Part shown: positions 10,653-18,700 of the stretch, piece by piece
Layout: the number at the start of each line of letters is the position of its first letter
Position numbering within the stretch: position 1 is the stretch's first letter
Position numbers and translations under genes: made by a program
Origin: DASWIG01 sp965371445
GTDB taxonomy: Bacteria > Acidobacteriota > Thermoanaerobaculia > Multivoradales > J023
NCBI GenBank assembly: GCA_965371445.1
Contig: CBDUYN010000097.1
Span: 1 to 37,785 of the forward strand
DNA length: 37,785 nt
Direction of reading: 5' to 3'
The notes under the pieces: generated by a model
Told to the model about the DNA's origin: nothing
Database searches by the model: none
Seen by the model: only the letters and a program-made list of their open reading frames with translations

Positions 10653-11996
10653 CTAAAGCTGCCCGGTCGCCAGGTCGAGGACCGAGCGCGCCAGGAGGAT
10701 GTCGCGCTGCGCCGTCACCTCGCGGAGCCGCGCTTCGGTCAGGGCGGTCTCGGAGTCGAGCAGCGCGGTCAGGGTGGCGAGTCCTTCCTTGTAGCGATCC
10801 TCGACGATGACGAGGCTGCGTTCGGCAAGCTGGGCACCCCGCTCGGCCTGCTCGACGCGCTGATGCGCGGCGCGCAGCTCATGGTAGGCCCGGCGCACCT
10901 CCAGGCCGATCGACTGCGTGAGAAGCTCCCCCATCTCCGCGGCCTCCCGCGCCCGGGCGCGGGCCGCTTCGATGCGGGCACGCTCACCGCGTCCCTGGTA
11001 AAGAGGGACACGAAAGCCGATCGCGACGGAGTAATTGTCGCCGTCGTTGCCAAAGAAGTCCTCGGCGTTGGTTTCCCAGGAAGCCTGGAGACCCAGCTGC
11101 GGCAGACGCGTCGAGCGGGCCAGAGCCACCTGGGTCTCGGCCGCCGCGACGTGCCGGCGCGCCGCGTCGAGGTCGGGACGGCTGTCGAGGGCCCGTTTGA
11201 CGAGCGCGGCGATCTCGATTTCTTCGACCGGTGGCAGCGCCAGGGTTTCCGGCAGGTCGAAGGGAGTCTCCAGGTCTCGTCCGAGCACCAGGTTGAGCGT
11301 CGCACGCGACACTTCGACGCCGCTCTCGGCACGGATCACGACTTCCTGGACCTCGCTCTCTCGCACCTGGGCCAGGAGCAGGTCCGACTCGACGACCAGG
11401 CCCCCTTCGTAGAGGTCCCGGGTCAGCTTGACGTGGGCGCCGGCGGTCTCCAGGGCCTCGCGGGCCACGTCGAGCTGATGGCGTGCGAGGACCGCCGTGG
11501 CGTAGCTTTCCGTCACCCGGCGGACGAGCTCCTGGCGGGCCCGCTCGCGCTCCGCTTCGGCGGCGTCGCGGCCGAGGCCTGCCGCCTCGCGGCCCCTGGC
11601 GAGGGCGCCGCCCATCCACAGGGGCTGCTGAAGCTCTACGCGGAGGTTCCAGTTGTCGAGAGCGTCGGGCTGATTCAGCGATGGGATCGCGAAGTTTAAG
11701 GGCCCGAAGGCCTCCTGGCGCAGGAGGTTGCCGAAGACGTAGACCGGGTTGGTCGTCCGCTGGACATCGCCGGCCAGGTCGAGGCGCGGCAGGCGCCGCG
11801 AGCGCGCTTCGTCGACGGCGGCTTCGGCCACTTCGACGCGAGCGCCGGCGGCGGCGAGCTCCTGGTTTTCCGCCTCGGCGATCGCAAGGGCCTCTTCGAG
11901 GGTCAGGACGCCGTCCTGCGCCGCGGCCGGAAGGGCGGTCAGGGCCAGCGCCACGACGGCCACCGCGGCGGCCCGGAATCGAAACGTCTTCGTCAT
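10653..11996 (-). CDS. TolC-family outer-membrane efflux protein
   Basis: 447-residue outer-membrane factor. Residues 1-26 are a signal peptide ending PAAAQ, followed by the usual LTLEEALAIAEAEN opening of the TolC/OEP (PF02321) fold. Two internally related halves (about 30-230 and 240-445) contain long Ala/Glu/Arg-rich coiled coils, with strand segments such as LDNWNLRVELQQPLW and NYSVAIGFRVPLYQG that would enter the barrel. Proteins of this kind trimerise and connect inner-membrane pumps or type I secretion systems to the outside. The ATG is preceded by GGGAGGA and lies 12 bases after the DUF2892 gene, so the two form an operon. No membrane-fusion protein or RND/ABC pump is adjacent, so the partner must be elsewhere or to be identified. 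Confidence 0.92.
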   Translation of the reverse strand: MTKTFRFRAAAVAVVALALTALPAAAQDGVLTLEEALAIAEAENQELAAAGARVEVAEAAVDEARSRRLPRLDLAGDVQRTTNPVYVFGNLLRQEAFGPLNFAIPSLNQPDALDNWNLRVELQQPLWMGGALARGREAAGLGRDAAEAERERARQELVRRVTESYATAVLARHQLDVAREALETAGAHVKLTRDLYEGGLVVESDLLLAQVRESEVQEVVIRAESGVEVSRATLNLVLGRDLETPFDLPETLALPPVEEIEIAALVKRALDSRPDLDAARRHVAAAETQVALARSTRLPQLGLQASWETNAEDFFGNDGDNYSVAIGFRVPLYQGRGERARIEAARARAREAAEMGELLTQSIGLEVRRAYHELRAAHQRVEQAERGAQLAERSLVIVEDRYKEGLATLTALLDSETALTEARLREVTAQRDILLARSVLDLATGQL

Positions 11997-12008
11997 GGCG
12001 TCCTCCCT

Positions 12009-12206
12009 TCAGGCCGTGGCGCTTTGGGTGGAGAGCCGCCGGAGCAGCATCTCCAGGGGGCAGAAACCCGTCAACGAGCTCTGGAAGAGGTTCACGCCCA
12101 CAAACGCCGTGAACAAGAAGAAGCCCGGGTGGACCCACCAGCCGAGCGCCAGGCTCGCGAGGATGAAAATGCCGGCAAAGGCGCGGATCCTGTCCTCGAT
12201 CGTCAT
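12009..12206 (-). CDS. DUF2892 (YgaP-type) small membrane protein
   Basis: 65-residue protein with two closely spaced hydrophobic segments (FAGIFILASLALGWWV and FFLFTAFVGVNLFQSSL) followed by TGFCPLEMLLRRL. This is the DUF2892 / YgaP C-terminal membrane domain pattern (PF11127): two helices then a conserved GxCP motif. It often occurs alone or fused to a rhodanese; the Cys has been linked to sulfur or redox chemistry in YgaP. The start has AAGGAGGA upstream. It is the first gene of a two-gene operon with the TolC-family gene. Its role with an outer-membrane factor is unclear. Confidence 0.82.
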   Translation of the reverse strand: MTIEDRIRAFAGIFILASLALGWWVHPGFFLFTAFVGVNLFQSSLTGFCPLEMLLRRLSTQSATA

Positions 12207-12303
12207 CTCTTGTCCTCCTTCGTGAGGCGGTCCGTTCCGCCTTCAGTGGAGGGATGCAGGGGAAGGCGAATCGGTCACAGGTCAGCCGGCGACCTTCCAC
12301 GCT

Positions 12304-12348
12304 CGTCCCGACTCCGCGTCGGGACGCCTTCTTCGACGCTCTGCGTCG
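12304..12348. other. Two adjacent perfect stem-loops
   Basis: CGTCCCGAC (12304-12312) pairs perfectly with GTCGGGACG (12318-12326) around a 5-base loop. Eight bases on, CGACGC (12334-12339) pairs with GCGTCG (12343-12348) around TCT. They lie between the DUF1640-type gene and the DUF2892 gene, both on the minus strand. Neither stem is followed by a T-run on either strand, so they may be an mRNA 3' end or processing signal, a REP-like element, or a weak terminator. Confidence 0.4.
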
Positions 12349-12367
12349 CCTTGCCTGGCAGTAGGCC

Positions 12368-12598
12368 TCAGAGGAGTTTGGCCAGAGCGGCTACGATACC
12401 GATCGCGACGACCATCATGCCTCCCAAGCGAATGACGAGGCGGTACTCGAGCTCACGCAGATCCTGCTTGGTGACCAGCCGTTCGTCGATCATCTCCGCC
12501 TGGGCTTCGGCGAGGGTCTCCGCCTGTTTGTCTTCGAAGCCCGCCGCCTTCAGTCTTTTGGCGTAGGCCAGGGTGTCAAAAGCGATCGAGGAAGCCAT
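12368..12598 (-). CDS. DUF1640/CCDC90-like coiled-coil membrane peptide
   Basis: 76-residue protein. FDTLAYAKRLKAAGFEDKQAETLAEAQAEMIDE is followed by VTKQDLRELEYRL and a C-terminal membrane helix (GGMMVVAIGIVAALAKLL). This head, coiled-coil and tail-anchor layout is that of bacterial DUF1640 proteins (PF07798), related to mitochondrial CCDC90/MCUR1. The coiled coil is shorter than in many family members. AGGAG lies 7 bases before the ATG. Function in bacteria is not established. It probably forms its own transcript, since perfect hairpins lie on its 3' side. Confidence 0.75.
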   Translation of the reverse strand: MASSIAFDTLAYAKRLKAAGFEDKQAETLAEAQAEMIDERLVTKQDLRELEYRLVIRLGGMMVVAIGIVAALAKLL

Positions 12599-12660
12599 AC
12601 GACGATCTCCTGAGTCGATGGTGTGCCTTGGAACAGCCCCAGGGCTTCTTAGTCTACCAC

Positions 12661-12682
12661 GGGATCCTGGTGATCGGATCCC
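12661..12682 (-). other. Inverted repeat 3' of the DUF6916 gene
   Basis: GGGATCC (12661-12667) and GGATCCC (12676-12682) form a perfect 7-bp stem with an 8-base loop, 20 bases beyond the stop of the DUF6916-like gene. The minus-strand 3' flank is GTGGTAGAC with no T-run, so it is at best a weak terminator for the operon that ends here. Confidence 0.3.
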
Positions 12683-12701
12683 TCCGGCTCGCGACCGCCT
12701 A

Positions 12702-13004
12702 TCAGGTGAAGACGGCCTCGTAGATCATGCCGTTGTCCCCGGCGTCGGGGCCGAGGGTGACGAGGAAGAGGTCGAGCTCGCCCATCGTGTCGTTCTCGAG
12801 GCGGTAGATGCCCTGCTCGATGGGCTTGTTCATGGGTCCCTGGAAAAGGACCGAGAACGCCTTTTTGTCCTCGCGCCGGGTGTGGCTCGTGATCCCGCTG
12901 ACCTCGACGAGCTCGGCCTCGACCGTCTCCTCTCCCGCCCGGATGCGGAAGGTCTGGTTCAGGCATTCGTTGAACTTCTCGGCGGACAGGGTGTCAAGCG
13001 GCAT
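12702..13004 (-). CDS. DUF6916-family protein
   Basis: 100-residue soluble protein beginning MPLDTLSAEKFNECLNQTF, with strand-rich segments FRIRAGEETVEAELVEVSGI and FSVLFQGP, then the family's closing pattern QGIYRLENDTMGELDLFLV and MIYEAVFT. It resembles the small DUF6916 family often found beside tail-collar proteins. The frame extends upstream into the GNAT gene but AGGAGT and the family start place initiation at 13004, eight bases after the GNAT stop, so the two are coupled. It is a paralogue of the protein at 13611-14048, sharing the F-x-V-x-F, G-x-x-x-L-x-N-D-x-x-G-E and A-x-F positions. Function unknown; no signal peptide. Confidence 0.75.
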   Translation of the reverse strand: MPLDTLSAEKFNECLNQTFRIRAGEETVEAELVEVSGITSHTRREDKKAFSVLFQGPMNKPIEQGIYRLENDTMGELDLFLVTLGPDAGDNGMIYEAVFT

Positions 13005-13012
13005 CTCGGTTC

Positions 13013-13504
13013 TCACTCCTTGCCGGCCGTGACTTTGGCCGGCGTCCATTCCATCAGGTGGTAGACGCCCTGCTCTTCGATCTTCTCGAAGCCGAGGCGT
13101 TGGTAGAGTCGCATGGCGGGGTTGTTCTGCTCCACGTGGATGCGTACGAGCAGCCCCTTCTCCTCGCCCTCGACAAGGATCGAGCGCATGATCCGGCCAC
13201 CGACGCCGACGCCGCGGTGCTCGGGCAAGAGCGCGATGTCGATCAAGCGGATCTCGTCTTGGCGACGGTCGACGCAAAGGCGTCCGGCGGGCTCGCCGTC
13301 GAGGAGGATGAGGTCGAACGTCGCGTCGGGGAAGTGCTCGTCGTAGTAGGTCTTCTGGGCGTCGAACTGGAAACGCAGAAAAGCCTCTTTCTCGGCGTCG
13401 CTCCAGGGCACCATCGCCATCTCTTCGGCGCGGGTGCTGGCGTAGACGCGGCGATTGAATTCCTGGTCGGCGGCTTTCACCGGCCGGTAGGCGATCTTTC
13501 TCAT
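13013..13504 (-). CDS. GNAT-family N-acetyltransferase
   Basis: 163-residue protein with the GNAT fold (PF00583). The acetyl-CoA-binding motif A is LLPEHRGVGVGGRIM (R/Q-x-x-G-x-G), preceded by the strand IRLIDIAL; motif B is NNPAMRLYQRLGFEK. The N-terminal region carries WSDAEKEAFLRFQFDAQ, as in a sub-group of GNATs that recurs next to tail-collar genes. Substrate unknown. It follows the terminator hairpin at 13550-13576 and is coupled to the DUF6916 gene 8 bases downstream, making a separate or read-through segment of the collar operon. Upstream AAGGAG and AGGACG are both possible ribosome-binding sites. Confidence 0.88.
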   Translation of the reverse strand: MRKIAYRPVKAADQEFNRRVYASTRAEEMAMVPWSDAEKEAFLRFQFDAQKTYYDEHFPDATFDLILLDGEPAGRLCVDRRQDEIRLIDIALLPEHRGVGVGGRIMRSILVEGEEKGLLVRIHVEQNNPAMRLYQRLGFEKIEEQGVYHLMEWTPAKVTAGKE

Positions 13505-13549
13505 CGGCTCGTCCTACGCTCCTTGGCGGCTCCTGACCGGCAAACCGAA

Positions 13550-13576
13550 CCAGCCCGCCTCTTCGAGGCGGGCTGG
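13550..13576 (-). terminator. Strong hairpin terminator after the acidic DUF6916-like gene
   Basis: A perfect 12-bp GC-rich stem, CCAGCCCGCCTC (13550-13561) with GAGGCGGGCTGG (13565-13576), closes a TTC loop. It lies 35 bases past the stop at 13611. On the minus strand it is followed by TTCGGTTTG; on the plus strand by CTTGTCTTG, so it could act in both directions. This is the clearest intrinsic-terminator candidate in the window and probably ends the giant-protein/collar transcript, partly or fully separating it from the GNAT-DUF6916 pair. Confidence 0.7.
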
Positions 13577-13610
13577 CTTGTCTTGCTCCTGTCGAGATCC
13601 GGAACGGTTC

Positions 13611-14048
13611 TCAGCAGAAGGTGGCCTGGAAGCACGGTGCTTCTTCGTCTTCCCGGTCGGCCGCCGTCAGGTAGAGGGCGATCTCCCCGAGATCGTCGTT
13701 GCGGAGGTTGTGGCAGCCCTCGTCGATCGCGGCGTCCTGGCTCCGGAAGATCACGCGGAACTGGTCCTGCTTTCCTGGTGAGCCTTCGCCGAGATCCGCT
13801 CCTTCGCCGAGGTCGTCGATTTCTACCACCTCGAGCTGGGCCTCCTGATCGGTAAGCTCGAAGCTCTGGCCGACCGAAAAAGAGCCTTTCCCTAGCTTCT
13901 GCACGCTGCTCTCGGCGACGTCGCTCCAGGCGATGTGCATCTCTTCGCGATCGTCGGCGTCGGCGTCGGCTTGCGCCGCCACCTCGAGGATCGCCTCCAG
14001 GGGAACGTCTTCGCCCCGCGGTTCGGTGTTTTCTGTTCCTTCTGCCAT
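13611..14048 (-). CDS. Acidic DUF6916-like protein
   Basis: 145-residue, strongly acidic protein. The first 40 residues (EVAAQADADADDREEMH) are low-complexity and probably flexible. Residues about 50-145 match the DUF6916-like protein at 12702-13004: FSVGQSFELTDQEAQLEVVEI, then FRVIFRS, GCHNLRNDDLGEIALYL and the tail ACFQATFC. The conserved FxVxF...N-D-x-x-G-E-x-x-L-x-L spacing supports paralogy. It begins 37 bases after the last collar gene (AGGAG upstream of the ATG) and precedes the hairpin terminator, so it is the last gene of the main operon. No signal peptide; role unknown. Two Cys near the C-terminus could form a disulfide. Confidence 0.7.
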   Translation of the reverse strand: MAEGTENTEPRGEDVPLEAILEVAAQADADADDREEMHIAWSDVAESSVQKLGKGSFSVGQSFELTDQEAQLEVVEIDDLGEGADLGEGSPGKQDQFRVIFRSQDAAIDEGCHNLRNDDLGEIALYLTAADREDEEAPCFQATFC

Positions 14049-14085
14049 GTTGATTTCTCCTGAATATCCGAGCGCTGGCGAAGCT

Positions 14086-14607
14086 TCAGCTCCTGGAGGG
14101 GTACAACCCGACCAACGCGATGATGAAGTTCATCGTCAGGAACGGCTGCAGGTTGTTGTGAAACTGACTGCCGCCGGTATTCTTCAGGCTGCCGGCGTTC
14201 AAGCTCACGCCGGGCGTCGCGTCCTTGTAGGCGAAGCCGAGCGAGCTCCGGGCCAACGAGGTGTTGGTGCTGGGGGCGTTCGCCGAAGCGGGCGCGTTGC
14301 GTCCCCTCAGGGTATGGGTGTGGTTGGGCATCTGGGCCTCCGACAGGGTGACCGTCTCCGTGCCTCCCCTCTGGCCCAGCCGGCGGCTGGTCAGCCCGGG
14401 CCCCCGGCCCGGGTGCATGGGGGCACGGCCCTCGAGGTTGGGCAGTGCGGTCGTGGTCCGGCCGTCGCCGCCGTAGGTGGTTCCGATCAAGGAGAACAGC
14501 GCGGTGTTCTGGGAAACCGGCAACAACTGGCCGTTGCAGAAGGCCCAGCCACGCGGCGCGAAATTACCGGCGAAGATGCGTACTTCCGCTACGAAAGGTT
14601 CCGACAT
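14086..14607 (-). CDS. Tail-collar (MdpB-type) protein, copy 1
   Basis: 173-residue protein with the phage Tail Collar domain (PF07484). It opens MSEPFVAEVRIFAGNFAPRG and contains WAFCNGQLLPVSQ, SLIGTTYGGDGRTT, LPNLEGRAPMH, the HTHTL motif and the closing QPFLTMNFIIALVG. These proteins are annotated as phage tail or microcystin-dependent protein MdpB but mostly occur outside prophages, as here. No classical signal peptide is visible. It is the third of three tandem paralogues, starting 10 bases after copy 2, with AAGGAG ahead of the ATG. Likely a short trimeric fibre or surface or secreted protein; the function of the cellular family is unsettled. Confidence 0.9.
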   Translation of the reverse strand: MSEPFVAEVRIFAGNFAPRGWAFCNGQLLPVSQNTALFSLIGTTYGGDGRTTTALPNLEGRAPMHPGRGPGLTSRRLGQRGGTETVTLSEAQMPNHTHTLRGRNAPASANAPSTNTSLARSSLGFAYKDATPGVSLNAGSLKNTGGSQFHNNLQPFLTMNFIIALVGLYPSRS

Positions 14608-14617
14608 GGCACTCTCC

Positions 14618-15136
14618 TTAGTGACGGGACGGGTAGATCCCGAACAACGCGATGATGAAGTGAATGCACAAGAACGGCATCAGGTTGCTGTGCGACCGGC
14701 TGCCACCGACGCCGGTGATCGCGGCGGATCCGAAGTTCGTGTCCGCCGCGTCCGGACGCCAGACCCGTACGTTGGGCGAGCTGCCGATGTACTCGTCGGT
14801 GGGGACGTTCTGGGTCGCCGCGGCGGTCGACACCTGGAGCGTGTGAGAGTGCGAAGGCAACTGGTTGACGGTGATCGTCTCTTTCTCGGTGCCGAGCTTG
14901 GCGCCCAGGCGGCGGTTGGAAAGGCCCGCGCCGTCACCGGCGTGAATCGGGATGCGGCCCCGCAGGTCCGGCAAGCCGTAGGTGGTCCGGCCGTCGCCGC
15001 CGTAGATGGTGCCGAGCAGTGAGAAAAGAGCGTCGTTCTGGGACACAGCCAGCAACTGGCCGTCGCAGTACGCCCAGCCCCGGGGCGCGAAATTCCCCGC
15101 GAACATACGGATTTCGCCGACAAAGGGCTCTGACAT
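14618..15136 (-). CDS. Tail-collar (MdpB-type) protein, copy 2
   Basis: 172-residue Tail Collar domain protein, collinear with its two neighbours: MSEPFVGEIRMFAGNFAPRG, WAYCDGQLLAVSQ, SLLGTIYGGDGRTT, LPDLRGRIPIH, SHSHTL and the closing LMPFLCIHFIIALFG. The central variable part (about 100-150) differs strongly from copies 1 and 3, as expected for a variable tip on a conserved base. The ATG at 15136 is preceded by GGAGGA; the longer open frame upstream is in the shadow of copy 3. It sits 14 bases after copy 3. Confidence 0.9.
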   Translation of the reverse strand: MSEPFVGEIRMFAGNFAPRGWAYCDGQLLAVSQNDALFSLLGTIYGGDGRTTYGLPDLRGRIPIHAGDGAGLSNRRLGAKLGTEKETITVNQLPSHSHTLQVSTAAATQNVPTDEYIGSSPNVRVWRPDAADTNFGSAAITGVGGSRSHSNLMPFLCIHFIIALFGIYPSRH

Positions 15137-15150
15137 GACGTCCTCCTCTC

Positions 15151-15663
15151 TCAGTTGCGCGACGGGAAAAGTCCCCGAAGCGCGATGCAGAAGTTGACGG
15201 CGAGGGTGGGCTGCATGTTGTTGTGCGCCTGCCCGCCACCGACGTTCGTGAGGGTTCCGGCCCTGGGCTCGACGAGGTCCTGCGCGTCCCGGTAGCCGTT
15301 CAAGTACCGGGCCAGGACGTTGTTCAGGGGAATCGGCGTGTCGCCGTCGGCGTCGGCAGCCCTCCACGAGTGCAAATGCTGCGGCATCTCGGCGGCCGAC
15401 AGCGTGTGCGTTTCCTCGCCGCCCTTCTGCCCCAGGGTGTGGTTATCCCCGCCGTTGCTCCTGCCGACATGGATCGGCGTCCGCCCGCGCAGGTCCGGCA
15501 GCGCGAAGCTCGTGCGTCCGTCACCGCCGTAGGTGGTACCGAGCAGCGAATAAAGAGACTGGTTCTGGTTGATCGGCAAGATCTGCCCGTCACAGAAGGC
15601 CCAACCCCGCGGTGCGAAGTTGAAGCCCACCATCCGGACTTCCGCCAAAAACGGTTCTGACAT
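15151..15663 (-). CDS. Tail-collar (MdpB-type) protein, copy 3
   Basis: 170-residue Tail Collar domain protein and the first collar gene in transcription order. It shares MSEPFLAEVRM, FAPRGWAFCDGQILPINQ, SLLGTTYGGDGRTS, LPDLRGRTPIH and the terminal QPTLAVNFCIALRG with its paralogues, and has its own variable middle (TPIPLNNVLARYLNGYRDAQ). AAGGAGG lies 5 bases before the ATG, which rules out the 19-residue upstream extension. It begins 53 bases after the stop of the giant beta-helix protein, with no terminator between, so it is probably co-transcribed with it. Confidence 0.9.
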   Translation of the reverse strand: MSEPFLAEVRMVGFNFAPRGWAFCDGQILPINQNQSLYSLLGTTYGGDGRTSFALPDLRGRTPIHVGRSNGGDNHTLGQKGGEETHTLSAAEMPQHLHSWRAADADGDTPIPLNNVLARYLNGYRDAQDLVEPRAGTLTNVGGGQAHNNMQPTLAVNFCIALRGLFPSRN

Positions 15664-15716
15664 GTGTCCTCCTTTCCATGAGCATTTTTCGAATTGCGTT
15701 GACGACCGACGAAAAG

Positions 15717-18700
15717 TCAAGGACAGCTCGCCCCGGCCCCCGTGACGTTCTGGGCCGCCCCGCTGTCGATCGAGGGCTGCACCAAGGTGTTCTGGCCGGA
15801 GAGGAAGGCGTCCAGGGCATTCGGTGAGGCCCCAGGAACCATCCCGCCGCCGTAGCCTGGGAAGTTGTAGCTGGCCGACGAGCCGCCCAACTGGTCGATG
15901 AAGACGTCGAAGCCGAAAGAACCGCTGCCGTCGAACGTGTTCAAGCGGATGTCGGCACAGATCCTCGCCGTGTCGGCGGCGGCGGCGCCACCGGAGAACG
16001 TGTAGATCGCCGCCAAGGTGAAGCCGTTCAACTCGTTGACGGCGTTGTTCGTAATCGTGGCGTTCAGCGTGCAGTCGACCTGGGTGTTGAGGTCGATGAC
16101 GCCGTTGGTGCCGAAAACGCCGTCGATGTCGTTGCGGTCGATGGTCGCCGTGTGGGTGAGGCCGGCGAGGCCGGCGCAGCCGACCGCGATCCCGGCACCG
16201 CCGCCGGAAGACCCCGAGTTGGCGACTCCCGAAACCCCGATCTTGTTGTTGCGGATCGTGCCGGTGACGCTGCCGATGCCGTTGGTCGGGTTGACGGTGA
16301 TGGCGCTCGCCACCGAGTCGCGAAAAGTCTGCGAGTTGGGCATCGTGCCCGAGATGTCGTAGGTCATCGTGATGTTGCTGCCCGCGCTGCCGCCGCCGAG
16401 CGTGACGCCGCTCCCTAGGCTGCTTCCGTGGGTGTTGGTAAAGGCGTTGTCACGGATCACCACGTCCATCGAGGAGGTGTCGAGGCCGTTCACCTGGATG
16501 TGGTCCCCGGCGGCGCCGAGGAAGCTGGCACCGGTGACGGTCAGGTTCAAGACGGCGTTCGACTGCGCCTCGACCAGGATGCCGTCGTTCAGGTTGTTGA
16601 GCCCGATGGTACCGCCGGAGACCGTCATTCGGTCGAGGACGGAGCCCATCGCGGTGTTGGTCACCACGATGTTGTCCTCGTGCCCGCCGCTGATCGTGTT
16701 GTTGGTAAACGTCGCGCTGTCGAGCAGGTTGTCGAAGCTGACGCTGCCCTCGTCGTCGCCGGCGGAGTTGCCGTTGGTGCCGTTGATGGTGCTGTTGACG
16801 AGCGTGAAGCGCGTCACGCTGGTGCCGCGGATGGCGAAGTTGTCGAAGTCGTTGAGCTGCATCGACGTCAGTGAGACGTCCTGGGTGGCGTTCAGGTAGA
16901 TCCCGATGCCGGCGGACGTCGAGCCGTTGGCGCCGGTCTTGTTGCGGATCGTTCCGCCGGTGCCCGCGCCACCGGTGCCGGTGACCGTCAACCCGGCGTT
17001 CGACCCCGTCGTGTCGAGGACGATGCCGTTGCCGGCGGTCCCGGCACCGGTCCCCGCGGAAATGCTCCGGAAAGTCAGGCCGTTCGTCCCGATGGTGAAA
17101 CCCGAGACGGAGAGGGCGGTGGCGGTGGTCGTGGCGACGGTGTTGACCACCGCGCCGCCAGCGGCGCAGTCGTCGTTGGCGCAGACGTTCACCGTGCCGC
17201 CGCCGCTGGCCGTGAAGCCGACCACCGTGCTGGTCGTCAAGCTCAGGCCGCCCCGGAACGTGGCCGTGCCGGTGTTCGAAGAAAGCCGTACGCCGGTGGC
17301 CGCGTTGGCCTGGGTGACGCTGCCGAGATAGTCGATGTTGGCCGAGCTCGAGTCGGCGTTGAACGCCGTCCCCGAGGGGCTGGTGATCGACGTGTTGGCG
17401 CTGAAGCTGAAGGTGCCCGCCGAGCCGTTCAGGATGTCGATGCCGGCGTCGCCGCCGGCCAACGTCGTCGTGCCGTTGAAGTTGTAGATCCCGTCGGCGT
17501 TGTCGAACTGCAGGCCGGTGCCATTGGTGGCCGAGATCGTCCCGGTCTGGAACGTCACCGTGCCGGTAGCGTGCCCACCGCTGACGGAGACCGCCGGGGC
17601 GTTGTTGCCCTGGGTGATGCCGCCGCTGTAGGTCGACGAGACCGTGCCGCCGACGATCTGGAAGGACGCCCCGGCGCTTCCCGTGATACTGCTCGCCGCG
17701 CCGGCGCTGAAGGTTCCGGCGGCGCCGGTGATCGAGACGCCGTTCGTGGCGCTGCCGCTGGAGGTGACGCTGGTGAACGTGGTCGCGAGCGTCAGCGGAT
17801 CCACGACGAAGGCCGGCGCGCCCGACGTGTTGATCGTCCCGGAGGCGACCGTCAGGCCAAAGCCGCTGGCGGCCATCAGAGGGCCGGTCCCGTTGGCTCT
17901 CATCCCGACGCCGCCGGAGTTGAAGATGTCGACCGTGCCGAGCTGCAAATTGCCCTGGGTGTTGATGAGCTCCACACCGGCGCCCATCGTCCGTAGGCCT
18001 CCGCCGCTGTCGCCGACCGTCAGGGTGGTGGCCGCGACCTGCTGGAAGCCGGCGGTCCCGGTGTCGGCGTCAAACGTGACGGTGTCGGTCCGGATGCCGG
18101 TACCGACGGCGCTCGCGGTGTCGTTGACGGACGGGTTCGTGAAGTCGGTGACGGTCAGCGTGCCCAGGCCGGCGTTGAAGCTCGTACCGCTGAAGTCCGC
18201 GCCGCGGAAGCTCTGCGCCGCGGTGTCGCCTGACTCCACGGTGTTGTCGCTGAAGGCGATCGAGAGGTCCGCGGTGCCGCTCGAGGCGACACGAATGCCG
18301 TGACTGCTCGTGTTGCCGACGAGGACGCTGTTGGCGATCAGCACACTCCGCGTGCCGCTCGTCGCGGTGACGTCGACGCCGTGGGTGTCACCGGTGATCT
18401 CCAGGTGACGGATCTCGACGCCGGTCCGGTTGGTGACCGTCACTCCGGCGCTGCCGCCCGTGTGGTCGACCTTCGGCCGGTTGCCAAAGCCCGGGGTCTG
18501 GACGGTGACAGCGCCGACGGCGAGCGTCGCCGCTCTGTGGCCGATGAGCTTCTGGTTGTCGGTCAGCTCGATGCCCGCGGTGTGACCAACGGTCGTGCCG
18601 TCGCCCGCGAAGACGTGGATGAAGTCGCCGGCCGCCGAGAGGGCCGCGTTGAAGTCGGCCTGCGCCAGGGTGTCGAACGGATCGTTCGAGCGCCCTTCGC

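Noticed and set aside
10984..12300. A 438-codon minus-strand frame overlapping the TolC and DUF2892 genes
   Set aside because: Arg/Gly/Pro-rich shadow of two well-supported genes in another frame.
12702..15720. Prophage remnant, suggested by the tail-collar genes
   Set aside because: No other phage structural, integration or lysis genes; collar-domain proteins of this type are common chromosomal genes outside phages.
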